This document shows positions 35,278-44,144 of a stretch of DNA of 64,000 nt, piece after piece (within the stretch, counting starts at the first letter, position 1; each line of letters begins with the position of its first letter). The notes beneath the pieces were generated by a model. It did no database searches. It had not been told where the DNA came from and saw nothing but the letters and a program-made list of their open reading frames with translations. The translations under genes were made by a program, and so were the position numbers. Origin of the DNA: JAQTTT01 sp041652755 (GTDB lineage Archaea; Nanobdellota; Nanobdellia; Tiddalikarchaeales; Tiddalikarchaeaceae); the NCBI GenBank assembly GCA_041652755.1, contig JBAZGS010000003.1:19923-83922 (forward strand). The letters run 5' to 3'.

Positions 35278-35389
35278 GGATTTGAACCCCGATTTGCTGG
35301 TTTCTTCAACGGCGCAATTAATGCGCCTCAGCGCTCCAAAAAAAGCGATTTCTGGAGCCAGCTGCTCTGCCAAGTTAAACTACAGCCCC
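35267..35389 (-). tRNA. tRNA-Trp (CCA) with 50-nt intron
   Basis: The minus-strand cloverleaf has acceptor GGGGCTG/CGGCCCC, A73 at 35267, anticodon stem GCTGG/CCAGC and anticodon CCA. The T arm is CGGGG, loop TTCAAAT, CCCTG. The 5' exon is 35352-35389, the intron most likely 35302-35351 (after position 37) and the 3' exon 35267-35301. The mature length of 73 nt is normal. In the intron, GGCGC/GCGCC forms a hairpin (35311-35327), and TGGAGC (35333-35338) can pair with GCTCCA covering the anticodon. A classical bulge-helix-bulge is not obvious. CCA is not encoded. Confidence 0.92.
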
Positions 35390-35459
35390 TTAAGTATATT
35401 ATTAATTAATTTTTTTTAATTAAAAAGGTTTTTAAAAAACAAATTATTGCATAATTATT

Positions 35460-35517
35460 TAATGATGACAAGCTTGCTCTTACGTTAAATTGCATGCAGT
35501 GGTTTTGTTATTCATTA
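35460..35517 (+). ncRNA. Candidate structured small RNA of unknown family
   Basis: A long imperfect hairpin lies in the gap between tRNA-Trp and the next gene. The 5' arm TAATGATGACAA (35460-35471) pairs with TTGTTA-T-TCATTA (35505-35517), 12 pairs with one bulge. An inner GCTTGC/GCATGC adds five pairs. A TATA-like TTTTTAAAAAAC (about 35429-35440) lies at promoter distance and a T-run follows (35518-35522). No D box CTGA is present, so it is not a standard C/D RNA. It is read as a candidate only. Confidence 0.4.
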
Positions 35518-35549
35518 TTTTTCTAAAAATTTTAAAATGTGATTAAGTG

Positions 35550-35825
35550 ATGTTTGATATAACTATAAAAATGGAATACCCAAAAATTGCTGGGCTAGAA
35601 GAGATAGTAATGCCTGTCAATGGTTCAATGAGGTTTTGCTACTCTAATGAAAGAGTGCTTTTGGAAAGGGATGAAATATCAATAAATGTTTATGTTTTAA
35701 GCAGGGGAATGCTTGCAACAGCAATGCCTTATTTTCATAAAAGATACGGGATTAACAGCACAAAAGGCGAAATATTGAAAGATTTAGAGGAGTATTTTAT
35801 TAATAAAAACATTAATAAAAAATGA
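35550..35825 (+). CDS. Small conserved-looking protein, unknown function
   Basis: About 91 residues; the ATG at 35550 is preferred over the adjacent in-frame GTG at 35547. A TATA-like TTTTAAAA (about 35529-35536) precedes it. The protein looks like a small alpha/beta domain, with no Cys cluster, signal or membrane segment. It lies 19 nt before the leuS start and is probably in the same transcript. Function not recognised. Confidence 0.55.
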   Translation: MFDITIKMEYPKIAGLEEIVMPVNGSMRFCYSNERVLLERDEISINVYVLSRGMLATAMPYFHKRYGINSTKGEILKDLEEYFINKNINKK

Positions 35826-35844
35826 AATTAAAGGATTGATTAAT

Positions 35845-38697
35845 ATGGAAATAAACGAGATAGAAAAGAAATGGCAGAATATTTGGAAGGAAAGGAAGGC
35901 TTTTGAGCCAATCATTGATGACAAGAAGGAAAAATTCTTTTTCACAGTGCCATTCCCTTACACTTCAGGGCCTTTGCATGTTGGGCACGGACGAACTTAC
36001 TGCATTGCGGATTTTGTTGCAAGGTTCAAAAGAAAGCAGGGATTCAACGTTTTATGGCCTATGGCTTTCCATATTTCAGGCACTCCAATACTTGCAATCA
36101 GTGACAGGATTAAAAAAGGTGACACTAAATATATTAAATTATTCAAAAGTTATGTTGAAATCTATGAAGATAATAAATCTGAAGTTGACAAAATAATAGA
36201 ATCATTCAAGGAGCCGATTAATGTTGCGAACTATTTTGCAAGCGTTATAAGCAATGATTTTGACAGCATCGGTTTAAGCATTGACTGGACTAGGAAATTC
36301 TCAACTGGTGATAAAGAATATAACAAGTTCATTGAGTGGCAGTATGACAAATTTATGGAGAGCAAGGTATTAGTTAAGAATAAGCATCCTGTTATTTTCT
36401 GCTTAGAATGCAATAATGCTGTGGGAGAGGATGATGTGAAAGATGGAGACACTGACAAGGTTAAGATTAACGAGTTTTCTGCAATAAAATTCAAATTAAA
36501 TGATTCTTTCATTGTGGCTTCAACTTTAAGGCCTGAAACAATTTTTGGAATAACTAATCTATGGATTAATCCTGCTGAATCTTATGCTAAAATAAAATCA
36601 GGCAAAGAGTTTTTCATAATGAGCTCTTTGGCTTATGAGAAGTTCAAATACCAGCATGGCAATGCTGAAAAAATTGAGGAATTCAAGGGAGAAAAATTGG
36701 TGGGCAAGAAAGTAACAACCCCTATTGGCTCAGAGGTTATGGTTTTGCCAGCATCCTTTGTTGACCCTGACACTGCATCAGGAGTTGTTTATTCAGTGCC
36801 TGCGCACGCGCCTTTTGATTACATGGCATTGTTAAGCCTGCAAAATGATGAAGCTTTGATGAAAAAATACCACCTTAATGCTTCAGAGATTAGAAAAATA
36901 AAGCCTGCCAAAATAATTGAAATCAAAGGTTACGCAAAAGATTCAGCTGCCCAAGCAGTTGAAGCCCTTAGGATTAAATCAATTGACCAAAAAGACTTAC
37001 TTGAAGAGGCAACAAAGAATGTCTACAAAGACGAATTCTATCAAGGAATACTTAATAATGCTTGCGGAGAGTTTTCTGGCAAAAAAATCAGCGAAATAAA
37101 GGACTCTGTTTACAAATACTTGGAGGGAAAAAAATTAGCATTCAAGTTTTATGAAACAACCAGGAAAGCTGAATGCAGATGCAACGGGAAAGTCATAGTT
37201 GCAGTATTGAAGGACCAATGGTTCCTTGATTACAGAAGTGAGGAATGGAAGAACCAAACAAGGGAATTAATAAAGTCTATGAAGATTTATCCTGAAAAAT
37301 ACAGGAAAATGTTTTTTGACGTTATTGACTGGATTGAAATGAGGCCTTGCGCAAGAAAAAGAGGGCTTGGAACTAAGCTTCCTTATGACACTAATTGGGT
37401 TATTGAAAGCCTTAGCGACTCAACAATTTACATGGCATTTTATTTGCTGAAAAATATCATTGAAAAGGAAAAAATCACTCCTGAACAACTGACTAAGGAA
37501 TTTTTTGATTATGTTTTATTGAAAAAAGGGGATGCTGAAAAAGTAAGCAGAAGCACTAAAATCTCCCAAAAAATAATGAATGAATTGGTTAAAAGCTTTG
37601 AGTACTGGTACCCTATTGACCAAAGGCATACTAATCCTGGCCACATAAGCAATCATTTAATATTTTTCATAATGCACCATATCAAAATATTCCCTAAAAA
37701 ATATTGGCCAAAAGCAATGACTTTTAATGAATACTTAACTGGCAGGGAAGGGGTGAAGATGTCTAAAAGCAGAGGAAATGTTATTCCATTGATTGATATT
37801 TCAAGGAAGTACTCAGCTGACCTTTACAGATTATATGTTGTGAGCTCAACAGAGATAGACAGCCAAGCTGATTGGAAAGATGCTGAAGTTGAGAGAACAA
37901 AGAATAAGATTGAGTATTTTCAAAAAATAATGGAATCAGCGGTTATAAGCAAATCAGCCAAAAAAGCAAGCGAGCTTGGCAGTTGGATGCTTAGCAGGTT
38001 TTATTCAAGATTAAAGGAAGCATATTTGCAGGGAGATAAGATGCAGTTAAGAGATTATTCCCTTAACATGTTTTTTGAACTTCTAAATGAGGTTAGTTAT
38101 TTTAAATCCAAAGTTGATGATTTGGAATTCGGTTCAGTTATGAAAATGATTGCAGCGGATTGGCTTATTGCTCTTGAGCCAATAATGCCTCATGTTTGCG
38201 AGGAATATTACAGCAGATTAAGCAATAAATTAGTCTCTTTGCAGCTTTTCCCGAAAATACAAGAGGAATTAATAAATAAGTCTGTTGAGAATTCGCAAAA
38301 AACAGTGATTAACACTTCAAAAGACATTCATGAATTACTCAGTATTATAAAAAAATCACCTAAGAGAATCAAAATATTCATACCTGATGAATGGAAATAT
38401 GAACTGTTTAAGGAAATAATTAATTCGGGCAAGAACTTGGACATAAAAAAAATATTGTCAAATCCTGAGATTAAAAAGCATGCAGAGCAGGCTTCAAAAA
38501 TAATAATTTCAATGCAGAAAAATCCTTCAAAAAGGCCTGAGGAATTGAGCAGCAGAAAAAACGAGCATGATGCCCTGCTTAATTCATCAAAATTTATCGA
38601 GAAAGAGTTTAACTGCAAAGTTGAAATAGTTGCAAGATCAGCAGATGATAAAGCTAAATCAGCATTGCCCGGAAAGCCTGGAATCTTGATAGAATAG
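35845..38697 (+). CDS. leuS: Leucine-tRNA ligase (archaeal type)
   Basis: About 950 residues; the ATG at 35845 is preferred over an upstream TTG because AAAGGA lies at Shine-Dalgarno distance from it. The class I signature HVGHGRT (HIGH) is near residue 47 and MSKSRGN (KMSKS) near 640. Between them is the CP1 editing domain with S-T-L-R-P-E-T and the S-V-P-A-H-A-P-F-D-Y-M-A segment. The C-terminal end carries the archaeal tRNA-binding extension. It charges tRNA-Leu and edits Ile/norvaline. Confidence 0.96.
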   Translation: MEINEIEKKWQNIWKERKAFEPIIDDKKEKFFFTVPFPYTSGPLHVGHGRTYCIADFVARFKRKQGFNVLWPMAFHISGTPILAISDRIKKGDTKYIKLFKSYVEIYEDNKSEVDKIIESFKEPINVANYFASVISNDFDSIGLSIDWTRKFSTGDKEYNKFIEWQYDKFMESKVLVKNKHPVIFCLECNNAVGEDDVKDGDTDKVKINEFSAIKFKLNDSFIVASTLRPETIFGITNLWINPAESYAKIKSGKEFFIMSSLAYEKFKYQHGNAEKIEEFKGEKLVGKKVTTPIGSEVMVLPASFVDPDTASGVVYSVPAHAPFDYMALLSLQNDEALMKKYHLNASEIRKIKPAKIIEIKGYAKDSAAQAVEALRIKSIDQKDLLEEATKNVYKDEFYQGILNNACGEFSGKKISEIKDSVYKYLEGKKLAFKFYETTRKAECRCNGKVIVAVLKDQWFLDYRSEEWKNQTRELIKSMKIYPEKYRKMFFDVIDWIEMRPCARKRGLGTKLPYDTNWVIESLSDSTIYMAFYLLKNIIEKEKITPEQLTKEFFDYVLLKKGDAEKVSRSTKISQKIMNELVKSFEYWYPIDQRHTNPGHISNHLIFFIMHHIKIFPKKYWPKAMTFNEYLTGREGVKMSKSRGNVIPLIDISRKYSADLYRLYVVSSTEIDSQADWKDAEVERTKNKIEYFQKIMESAVISKSAKKASELGSWMLSRFYSRLKEAYLQGDKMQLRDYSLNMFFELLNEVSYFKSKVDDLEFGSVMKMIAADWLIALEPIMPHVCEEYYSRLSNKLVSLQLFPKIQEELINKSVENSQKTVINTSKDIHELLSIIKKSPKRIKIFIPDEWKYELFKEIINSGKNLDIKKILSNPEIKKHAEQASKIIISMQKNPSKRPEELSSRKNEHDALLNSSKFIEKEFNCKVEIVARSADDKAKSALPGKPGILIE

Positions 38698-38751
38698 TTA
38701 AGTCATTTACTAGAAAATTATTTAAACCTTAAAAATTCAATTTTTATAATT

Positions 38752-39417
38752 ATGGAAACTAACTACCAACACATAGGATTAGATTTTAAGTATATTGAAA
38801 AAAACAAGAATGATAAAATAATAGATTTGGAAATGATGCCTTTTTTAAGGGTTTTGAACTATTGCTATAAAATTAAGACTTTCGCTTCATGCTCAGGGCA
38901 TAATCACAAACCCTCTTATGTTATAGTATTGCTTCCTGACAAGAACGTTTCAGTATTTGAGCAAGCATTAAAACCCTATGGTTTAGCAAAAGTAAAATCT
39001 ATAGGTTTTGAAATAAACGAAGAGGGCATAGGGACTGATAAGCCTGATTTCATGGGTTATGAGTACATAACAAAAGATTTAATGATATGCATTAAAGACA
39101 AGAAAATGTATAGTAATAATGCTTCATTAAAAAAATTAACACAAGTATATGTTAGGTCAAGAATGCAAAACATATCATTAGATTATGAACTCGAATTAGC
39201 AAAGCTTTCTGAGGATTACTTTGACAAGTACATAAAATTAGAGGGCAATATGCAGAGGCTATTAAGAACTAGGGAATATTTCTTGCTTGAACATAAGAGA
39301 AACTCTGAAGAATTCATGGAGATGAAAAGGAATATAAAAATCCTTTCTTTGGATGATTTCTGCGAAAACACACTGAAAATAATTGAAGATTATGTAAGAT
39401 TAATAAAAATGAAATAA
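38752..39417 (+). CDS. Uncharacterised protein with ASCSGH motif
   Basis: A 221-residue protein. The N-terminal half contains F-A-S-C-S-G-H-N-H, which recalls the S-x-C-S-G segment of TYW3 wybutosine enzymes, but the rest does not clearly match that family. The C-terminal half is helical. No membrane segment. A TATA-like TTTTTATAATT lies just before the start. It follows leuS and converges with rps17e. Function unknown; a TYW3-like RNA-modification role is a weak guess. Confidence 0.5.
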   Translation: METNYQHIGLDFKYIEKNKNDKIIDLEMMPFLRVLNYCYKIKTFASCSGHNHKPSYVIVLLPDKNVSVFEQALKPYGLAKVKSIGFEINEEGIGTDKPDFMGYEYITKDLMICIKDKKMYSNNASLKKLTQVYVRSRMQNISLDYELELAKLSEDYFDKYIKLEGNMQRLLRTREYFLLEHKRNSEEFMEMKRNIKILSLDDFCENTLKIIEDYVRLIKMK

Positions 39418-39427
39418 GATTATTATT

Positions 39428-39634
39428 TTATTCTACTTTTTTAAGGCTTATTCCTTTCTTTTTAATGAATGTGAAAAAACCAGCAACCCTATTCCTAATC
39501 TTCTTGCTAGCAAAGTCAGCTTTTGATTTCAAAGAAACCTTGTTCTCTTCAAAAGTTTTTGCTGCTGCATCAGGATATTTTTCAAGTATTTTCCTGGCAT
39601 TTCTCTTAATGAAAGTGTTTCTAACTCTACCCAT
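39428..39634 (-). CDS. rps17e: 30S ribosomal protein S17e
   Basis: The 68-residue protein starts MGRVRNTFIKR and contains K-Y-P-D-A, then S-K-K-I-R-N-R-V-A-G-F. This is the archaeal/eukaryotic S17e signature of a small-subunit RNA-binding protein found only in those domains. Short, as is usual for archaeal S17e. It is monocistronic. Confidence 0.93.
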   Translation of the reverse strand: MGRVRNTFIKRNARKILEKYPDAAAKTFEENKVSLKSKADFASKKIRNRVAGFFTFIKKKGISLKKVE

Positions 39635-39687
39635 AGTTAATATTAATTAAAAGAGTATTTTAAAAGCTTTACTATTAAATTAGTTTT

Positions 39688-40080
39688 TTATTCAATATTT
39701 ATAAGATAGTTTTTTAAAACTAATTTATCAATTAAAACTTGAGTTGGCATAAAACTTTGAGCCTGTTCATCAAATTCTATAAAGTTATCTTTTTGGGCTT
39801 TATACACCATGCCTCCGATTCCACCAACCATTGCCATTGTAAAACCTAAAGTTTTTGATAAATCTATAGGTAATTTGTCTAAATATTGCTCTAATACAGT
39901 ACAAATTTCATCTTTGCTTGTATAAAGCTCATTTCTGCTGAACTCATTCATGCCTTTATTTTTTACAGCTTGGAGCATTATTGCAGTCAAGAATTCAGTT
40001 TCCATATTTTTTACTCCTGAAAAGAAAAAAGGAGTTAATGGAGTTTCTGATTTAACATTTAAAATATATTTTTGTTCCAT
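39688..40080 (-). CDS. Hypothetical 130-residue protein
   Basis: An acidic to neutral protein with a Gly-rich hydrophobic stretch (GFTMAMVGGIGGMVYKA, about residues 80-96) that could be a single membrane-associated helix. The rest is helical. No known domain recognised. It lies alone between rps17e and the AMP phosphorylase gene, all on the minus strand. Confidence 0.6.
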   Translation of the reverse strand: MEQKYILNVKSETPLTPFFFSGVKNMETEFLTAIMLQAVKNKGMNEFSRNELYTSKDEICTVLEQYLDKLPIDLSKTLGFTMAMVGGIGGMVYKAQKDNFIEFDEQAQSFMPTQVLIDKLVLKNYLINIE

Positions 40081-40113
40081 GAATTATTTTAAGAATTAAT
40101 TGTATTTAAAAAA

Positions 40114-41613
40114 CTATTGCACTGTGAAAATTTTCCTGTCTTTTAATACTTCAATGGCTCTGAGCAGTTTTTCTCTTGATTCTGAATGAATAACCATTAA
40201 TGTGTCATTTTCATTGATTAATTCTGATAATTTTGATTTCACAAACACTCCTGCTCCCTTATTGTAAGGCGCTCCTGCTGCTCTCGCAACTTCAGCAATT
40301 GCCTTGTTGTTAATCATTGTGATTACTCCTTTAGAGTCGGATTTATATTCATAAACAAAGCTTCCGACTTTAATGTCTGAGATTTTAACATTAGGGTTTC
40401 CTCCTTGCGCTTTTATGATTTTTTTAAAGTGAATATAAGCTTGACCTGAATCTAGGATTTTGGATGCTAACTCCATTCCTTTTCCTTTTCTTACAATGCC
40501 GCTCATTTCAAAGATTTTGGCAGCGAAGATTAGGCTTTTTTCCCTTAAATCCCTTGGCTGGGTAGGGTCATTTGTCAAGATTTTCAAAACATCAATAGCT
40601 TCTAAGGCTGGACCTACTCCATTGCCGCATGGCTGGCTTCCGTTGCTTTCAATGCACTCAATTTTCACGCCTAATTTTTTGCCTAAATTAACGAACATTT
40701 CAGTCAAATGCTCTGATTTTTCATGTGTTGGAAGCTTTGTTCCTGGGCCTATTGGCAAATCAATGATTATGTGATTAGAGCCTACGCTTATTTTTTTTGC
40801 CAAGATGCTTGCAAGCATTTGGCCTTCAGCGTCAATGCTTAAAGGCTTTTCAACCCTGATAATTTTGTCATCTGCTGGGGCTAAATTAAAGCTTCCTCCC
40901 CAAACCATGCAGCCATTAAATTTGTCAACTATTGATTTGATTTTTTCCTTGGATAAAGTGACTGGGCACAGTACTTCAACAGTGTCAGCTGTTCCGCTAG
41001 GGCTAGTAATTGCTCTTGATGAAGTTTTTGGAATCTTTATGCCTTGGCTTGCAACAATTGGAATCAATACCATCGTAACCCTGTTGCCTGGAACGCCTCC
41101 AATTGAGTGCTTGTCAAAAACTGGGCCTTTGCCAAAATTTAGAACTTCGCCAGTTTCAACCATTGCTTTTGTAAGATTGTATGTTTCTTCAAAGCTTAAT
41201 CCTTTGCAATAAGAAGCAGTAATAAAAGCTGTTAGCTCAACATCGCTTAGTTCATCATCAACAATGTTTTTGACAATGTCATACAAATCTTCTTTGTTTA
41301 ACTCCTTGCCATCAAGCTTTTCCCTTATTGCGCTTAATCCTTTGGGTTTAGGGACGCTTTCAATTAATAATTCATCACCATCTTTGAATCCTAGATGAAT
41401 TTCAGGCTCAACAAATAATCCAATCTCTCCTCTTTTAACTGCTACTCTAGTGATATCAACACTGCAAATAATGCTTTTTTTATGGTTATAAACTCTAACC
41501 CTATCCAAGTGCTTTAAATCCAAATCTTTGGCTTGCTCAGAGTTAAGCACAACAATGCTAATGCTTCCAGTTTCAATATGCAATAATTTAACCTTTAAAG
41601 AAGTTTTAACCAT
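40114..41613 (-). CDS. deoA: AMP phosphorylase
   Basis: About 499 residues starting at the ATG at 41613 (the frame opens 7 codons earlier). It belongs to the thymidine phosphorylase superfamily with the archaeal N-terminal swivelling domain. The phosphate and nucleotide site motifs K-H-S-I-G-G-V-P-G-N-R and S-S-R-A-I-T-S-P-S-G-T-A-D are intact. Archaeal members convert AMP and phosphate to adenine and ribose-1,5-bisphosphate, feeding the type III RuBisCO pathway. The isomerase and RuBisCO genes are not in this window. Confidence 0.93.
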   Translation of the reverse strand: MVKTSLKVKLLHIETGSISIVVLNSEQAKDLDLKHLDRVRVYNHKKSIICSVDITRVAVKRGEIGLFVEPEIHLGFKDGDELLIESVPKPKGLSAIREKLDGKELNKEDLYDIVKNIVDDELSDVELTAFITASYCKGLSFEETYNLTKAMVETGEVLNFGKGPVFDKHSIGGVPGNRVTMVLIPIVASQGIKIPKTSSRAITSPSGTADTVEVLCPVTLSKEKIKSIVDKFNGCMVWGGSFNLAPADDKIIRVEKPLSIDAEGQMLASILAKKISVGSNHIIIDLPIGPGTKLPTHEKSEHLTEMFVNLGKKLGVKIECIESNGSQPCGNGVGPALEAIDVLKILTNDPTQPRDLREKSLIFAAKIFEMSGIVRKGKGMELASKILDSGQAYIHFKKIIKAQGGNPNVKISDIKVGSFVYEYKSDSKGVITMINNKAIAEVARAAGAPYNKGAGVFVKSKLSELINENDTLMVIHSESREKLLRAIEVLKDRKIFTVQ

Positions 41614-41691
41614 TATTAAAAGAATAATTAACAATCATTTTTATAGTTTTTTAATTACTTTTAAAAGTTATTAATAATTAATTTTTATTTA

Positions 41692-43347
41692 ATGGAATTA
41701 AAGGAATTATTAAAAAATGGAGAATATACCTTATCTGAGTTGTCCAAAGAGTTGGATATTGAAAAAGATAAAATAAAAAAATTAATAAAAAAATTAAACA
41801 ATGTTGAAAAAAAAGAAATTAACAACAATACTTATTATTATATAGCCAAAAAAATAGCCAAAAAAAAGGATTATACATTGTTTTTTATTGCATTAATATT
41901 CGCTTTATCAATGCTTTTGAGGATTATAAATCTAGAGAAACCCTACGTTACTTGGGATGAGCATGCAAACATGTATTCTGGAATCCAGCAGGTTACAGCA
42001 TTGCTTAACATAGATTATGATAGTGATGTATGGACTGATAGTAATATAGTTTATTATGACCATCCTCCTCTAGGAAAATATTTTTATGGCTGGATAAGTA
42101 TTATTTGTGAAAATATTACTCAAAATAACAGTTATTTAAATCTTATTTATTGGTCAAGAATTATGAGCGCAATTCTTGGAAGCATCACCTGCATAATTGT
42201 TTTTTTGATAGGCAAAAAAATTCATTCAACTAGGGTTGGAATAATCTCTGCTTTACTGCTTTCTTTTTCTCCAACATTCCTAGCTTATACTAAAGTATCA
42301 ACTCTTGAAAGTTCTTATCTTTTGTTTTTCACTTTGGCAATATATGGATATTTGAGAATGAATAAAAAAAATATCATATTAATAGGAATATTATGCGGAT
42401 TGGCAATATCTACAAGAATGAATGGAATATTCATAATACCTATCTTAAGTATAATGTTATCTTTAAATTCAAATAAAAAACATTTAATAAGCTTTAAAGA
42501 AAAACAAGTAAATATTGGATTTTTATTGGATTTTTTTAAGTATTGCTTTATTCTTTTAATAATAGCTTTATTGACATTGATTATTATATGGCCTTATTTA
42601 TGGCATGACTTATTTAGCAATTTAATGAAAACTTTAGGCAATACTAACAGAAGAAGTGGTTTTAGTTTCATGTGGTTAATGGAATTAATGATTAATTTTC
42701 TTACAAAAACTCCATTATTAATAATAATATTAGCAATTTATTCAGTCACAAAAAAAAGAGAAAAAATATTGTTATTATGGCTATTATTGCCTTTCGTTTC
42801 GTTTTTGAACACAAATGTTTTTAGGTACATACTTGTCACCATTATCCCATTATCATTGATGGCAGGCATAGGTGCCAGCTATTTAAGCAAAAAAATTTAC
42901 ATTCCCTTAATTATTTACCTGTTGCTGAATATAATATTTATTCATCCTTTTTATTTAAGCTATTATAATGAATTAACAGGATTCTCTGTTGGAGCTTATA
43001 CTGTTAATTATTTGAAAGTCGGTATTTGGGGAGAAGGTGTTGGTGAAGCTGTTGAATATGTTAACAAGATAGCTGAACAGAATTCATCAGTCCAGCTATT
43101 CCTTATGCCAAATCCTTCATATTATCCTTTGAGGAGTGATTTAAAATTAGTTTATCCTTCAATTAATTTATCAGGAGATTATGTTTTAATGAATGTTTTA
43201 TGTTACTCTGGAGAAATGGCCTATGATTGGAGCAATAATATTACCCCTAACATTACTGATTCGGAAATCGAAGAAAGTGGCTATTCATTAATTTATGAAA
43301 TAAAAGCCATGGGTGCGCCTCTTGCAAAGATATACAAAAAAGATTAA
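41692..43347 (+). CDS. Membrane glycosyltransferase (PMT-like) with N-terminal winged helix
   Basis: The 551-residue protein has two unlike parts. Residues 1-55 look like a winged helix-turn-helix (LKNGEYTLSELSKELDIEKDKI). From about 60 it is a multi-spanning membrane protein of the PMT/ArnT-like GT-C fold, with the catalytic D-E of T-W-D-E-H at about 90. It should transfer sugar from a lipid carrier outside the membrane. The helix-turn-helix head is unusual here. It is the first gene of the glycan region. Confidence 0.75.
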   Translation: MELKELLKNGEYTLSELSKELDIEKDKIKKLIKKLNNVEKKEINNNTYYYIAKKIAKKKDYTLFFIALIFALSMLLRIINLEKPYVTWDEHANMYSGIQQVTALLNIDYDSDVWTDSNIVYYDHPPLGKYFYGWISIICENITQNNSYLNLIYWSRIMSAILGSITCIIVFLIGKKIHSTRVGIISALLLSFSPTFLAYTKVSTLESSYLLFFTLAIYGYLRMNKKNIILIGILCGLAISTRMNGIFIIPILSIMLSLNSNKKHLISFKEKQVNIGFLLDFFKYCFILLIIALLTLIIIWPYLWHDLFSNLMKTLGNTNRRSGFSFMWLMELMINFLTKTPLLIIILAIYSVTKKREKILLLWLLLPFVSFLNTNVFRYILVTIIPLSLMAGIGASYLSKKIYIPLIIYLLLNIIFIHPFYLSYYNELTGFSVGAYTVNYLKVGIWGEGVGEAVEYVNKIAEQNSSVQLFLMPNPSYYPLRSDLKLVYPSINLSGDYVLMNVLCYSGEMAYDWSNNITPNITDSEIEESGYSLIYEIKAMGAPLAKIYKKD

Positions 43348-44142
43348 TCAAAGTTTTTTAAAATCAATGCACCACCTGTAAGTTCCTGGCCCTATGTCTC
43401 CGCATTTCGTTTTTTTTAATATTCTGGCTTTGCCTGCTTTCTTTATCTCTTTTACCCTTTCATTTAGCTCTTTGTCATTTGCGAAGCAGTAATAAAAAAC
43501 TCTTCCCCCAGTTTTGCAGTTGTCAAATGCGCATTTCAAAAAAGACTCAGAAAATTTTGGGATGTTCATTATTACTTTGTCGGCGTTCAATTTATGAAAA
43601 CTTCTTGCATCCTTGTTATAGCATTCCATTATTGCCTTGTTTTTCTTGGCGTTTTCAATCAAGTATTTGTAAGCGTCAGGGTTTAAGTCATTGGCTAATA
43701 CTTTTTTGGCTTTTGAGAATTTAGCAATCAGTATTGCATAAGGCCCCACTCCGCAGAATAAGTCAGCAACAAAGTCATTCTTTTTTATTGAATCCAGCAC
43801 TCTAAGCCTTTCTCCTGACAATCGCGGGGTGAAAAATACTTTGTTTAAATCCAGGTTCATTAAGATGCCATTTTCTTTGTGTAAAGTAGTTGTAGTTTGT
43901 TCGCCTGCCAATATCTTCACTGGCCTGATTCTGTATTCTCCTAATGTTATATCCTCTTTTTTTACAACTGTCTTTATATTCTTGTAAGTTTCAATTATTT
44001 TTTCAGCAATTAATTTCACTTTAGATTCTAGCTCTTTTGGAATCTCTAATTGCGCTATGCTGCCAATTTGGTCAAAGCTTCTTTTAAGCAAACCTACTTC
44101 TTGGATAGTTAAGTCATTCTTCATTAATTCTTTCAGGTTCAT
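43348..44142 (-). CDS. tRNA (guanine-37 N1) methyltransferase Trm5-like
   Basis: The 264-residue protein has the Trm5-type N-terminal domain and a Rossmann SAM site (D-L-F-C-G-V-G-P-Y-A-I). The catalytic N-I-P-K motif (the family's N-x-P) follows near 190. It methylates G37 next to the anticodon in the cytosol. It abuts the convergent glycosyltransferase stop exactly and is co-oriented with the small membrane gene upstream (2-nt gap). Confidence 0.9.
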   Translation of the reverse strand: MNLKELMKNDLTIQEVGLLKRSFDQIGSIAQLEIPKELESKVKLIAEKIIETYKNIKTVVKKEDITLGEYRIRPVKILAGEQTTTTLHKENGILMNLDLNKVFFTPRLSGERLRVLDSIKKNDFVADLFCGVGPYAILIAKFSKAKKVLANDLNPDAYKYLIENAKKNKAIMECYNKDARSFHKLNADKVIMNIPKFSESFLKCAFDNCKTGGRVFYYCFANDKELNERVKEIKKAGKARILKKTKCGDIGPGTYRWCIDFKKL

Positions 44143-44144
44143 TT

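Noticed and set aside
35302..35351. Box C/D guide RNA inside the tRNA-Trp intron, as known in haloarchaea
   Set aside because: One CTGA is present, but no good RUGAUGA box; only a five-of-seven match is seen, so the evidence is too weak.
35221..35409. Open reading frame across the tRNA-Trp region, plus strand
   Set aside because: It reads antisense through the tRNA gene, intron and repeat; its protein has no plausible domain.
35460..35517. C/D box sRNA based on ATGATGA at 35462
   Set aside because: No CTGA D or D' box follows; only the hairpin remains as a candidate.
38752..39417. TYW3 wybutosine methyltransferase
   Set aside because: Only the ASCSG segment is similar; the remaining family motifs are not visible, so it is kept as unknown.
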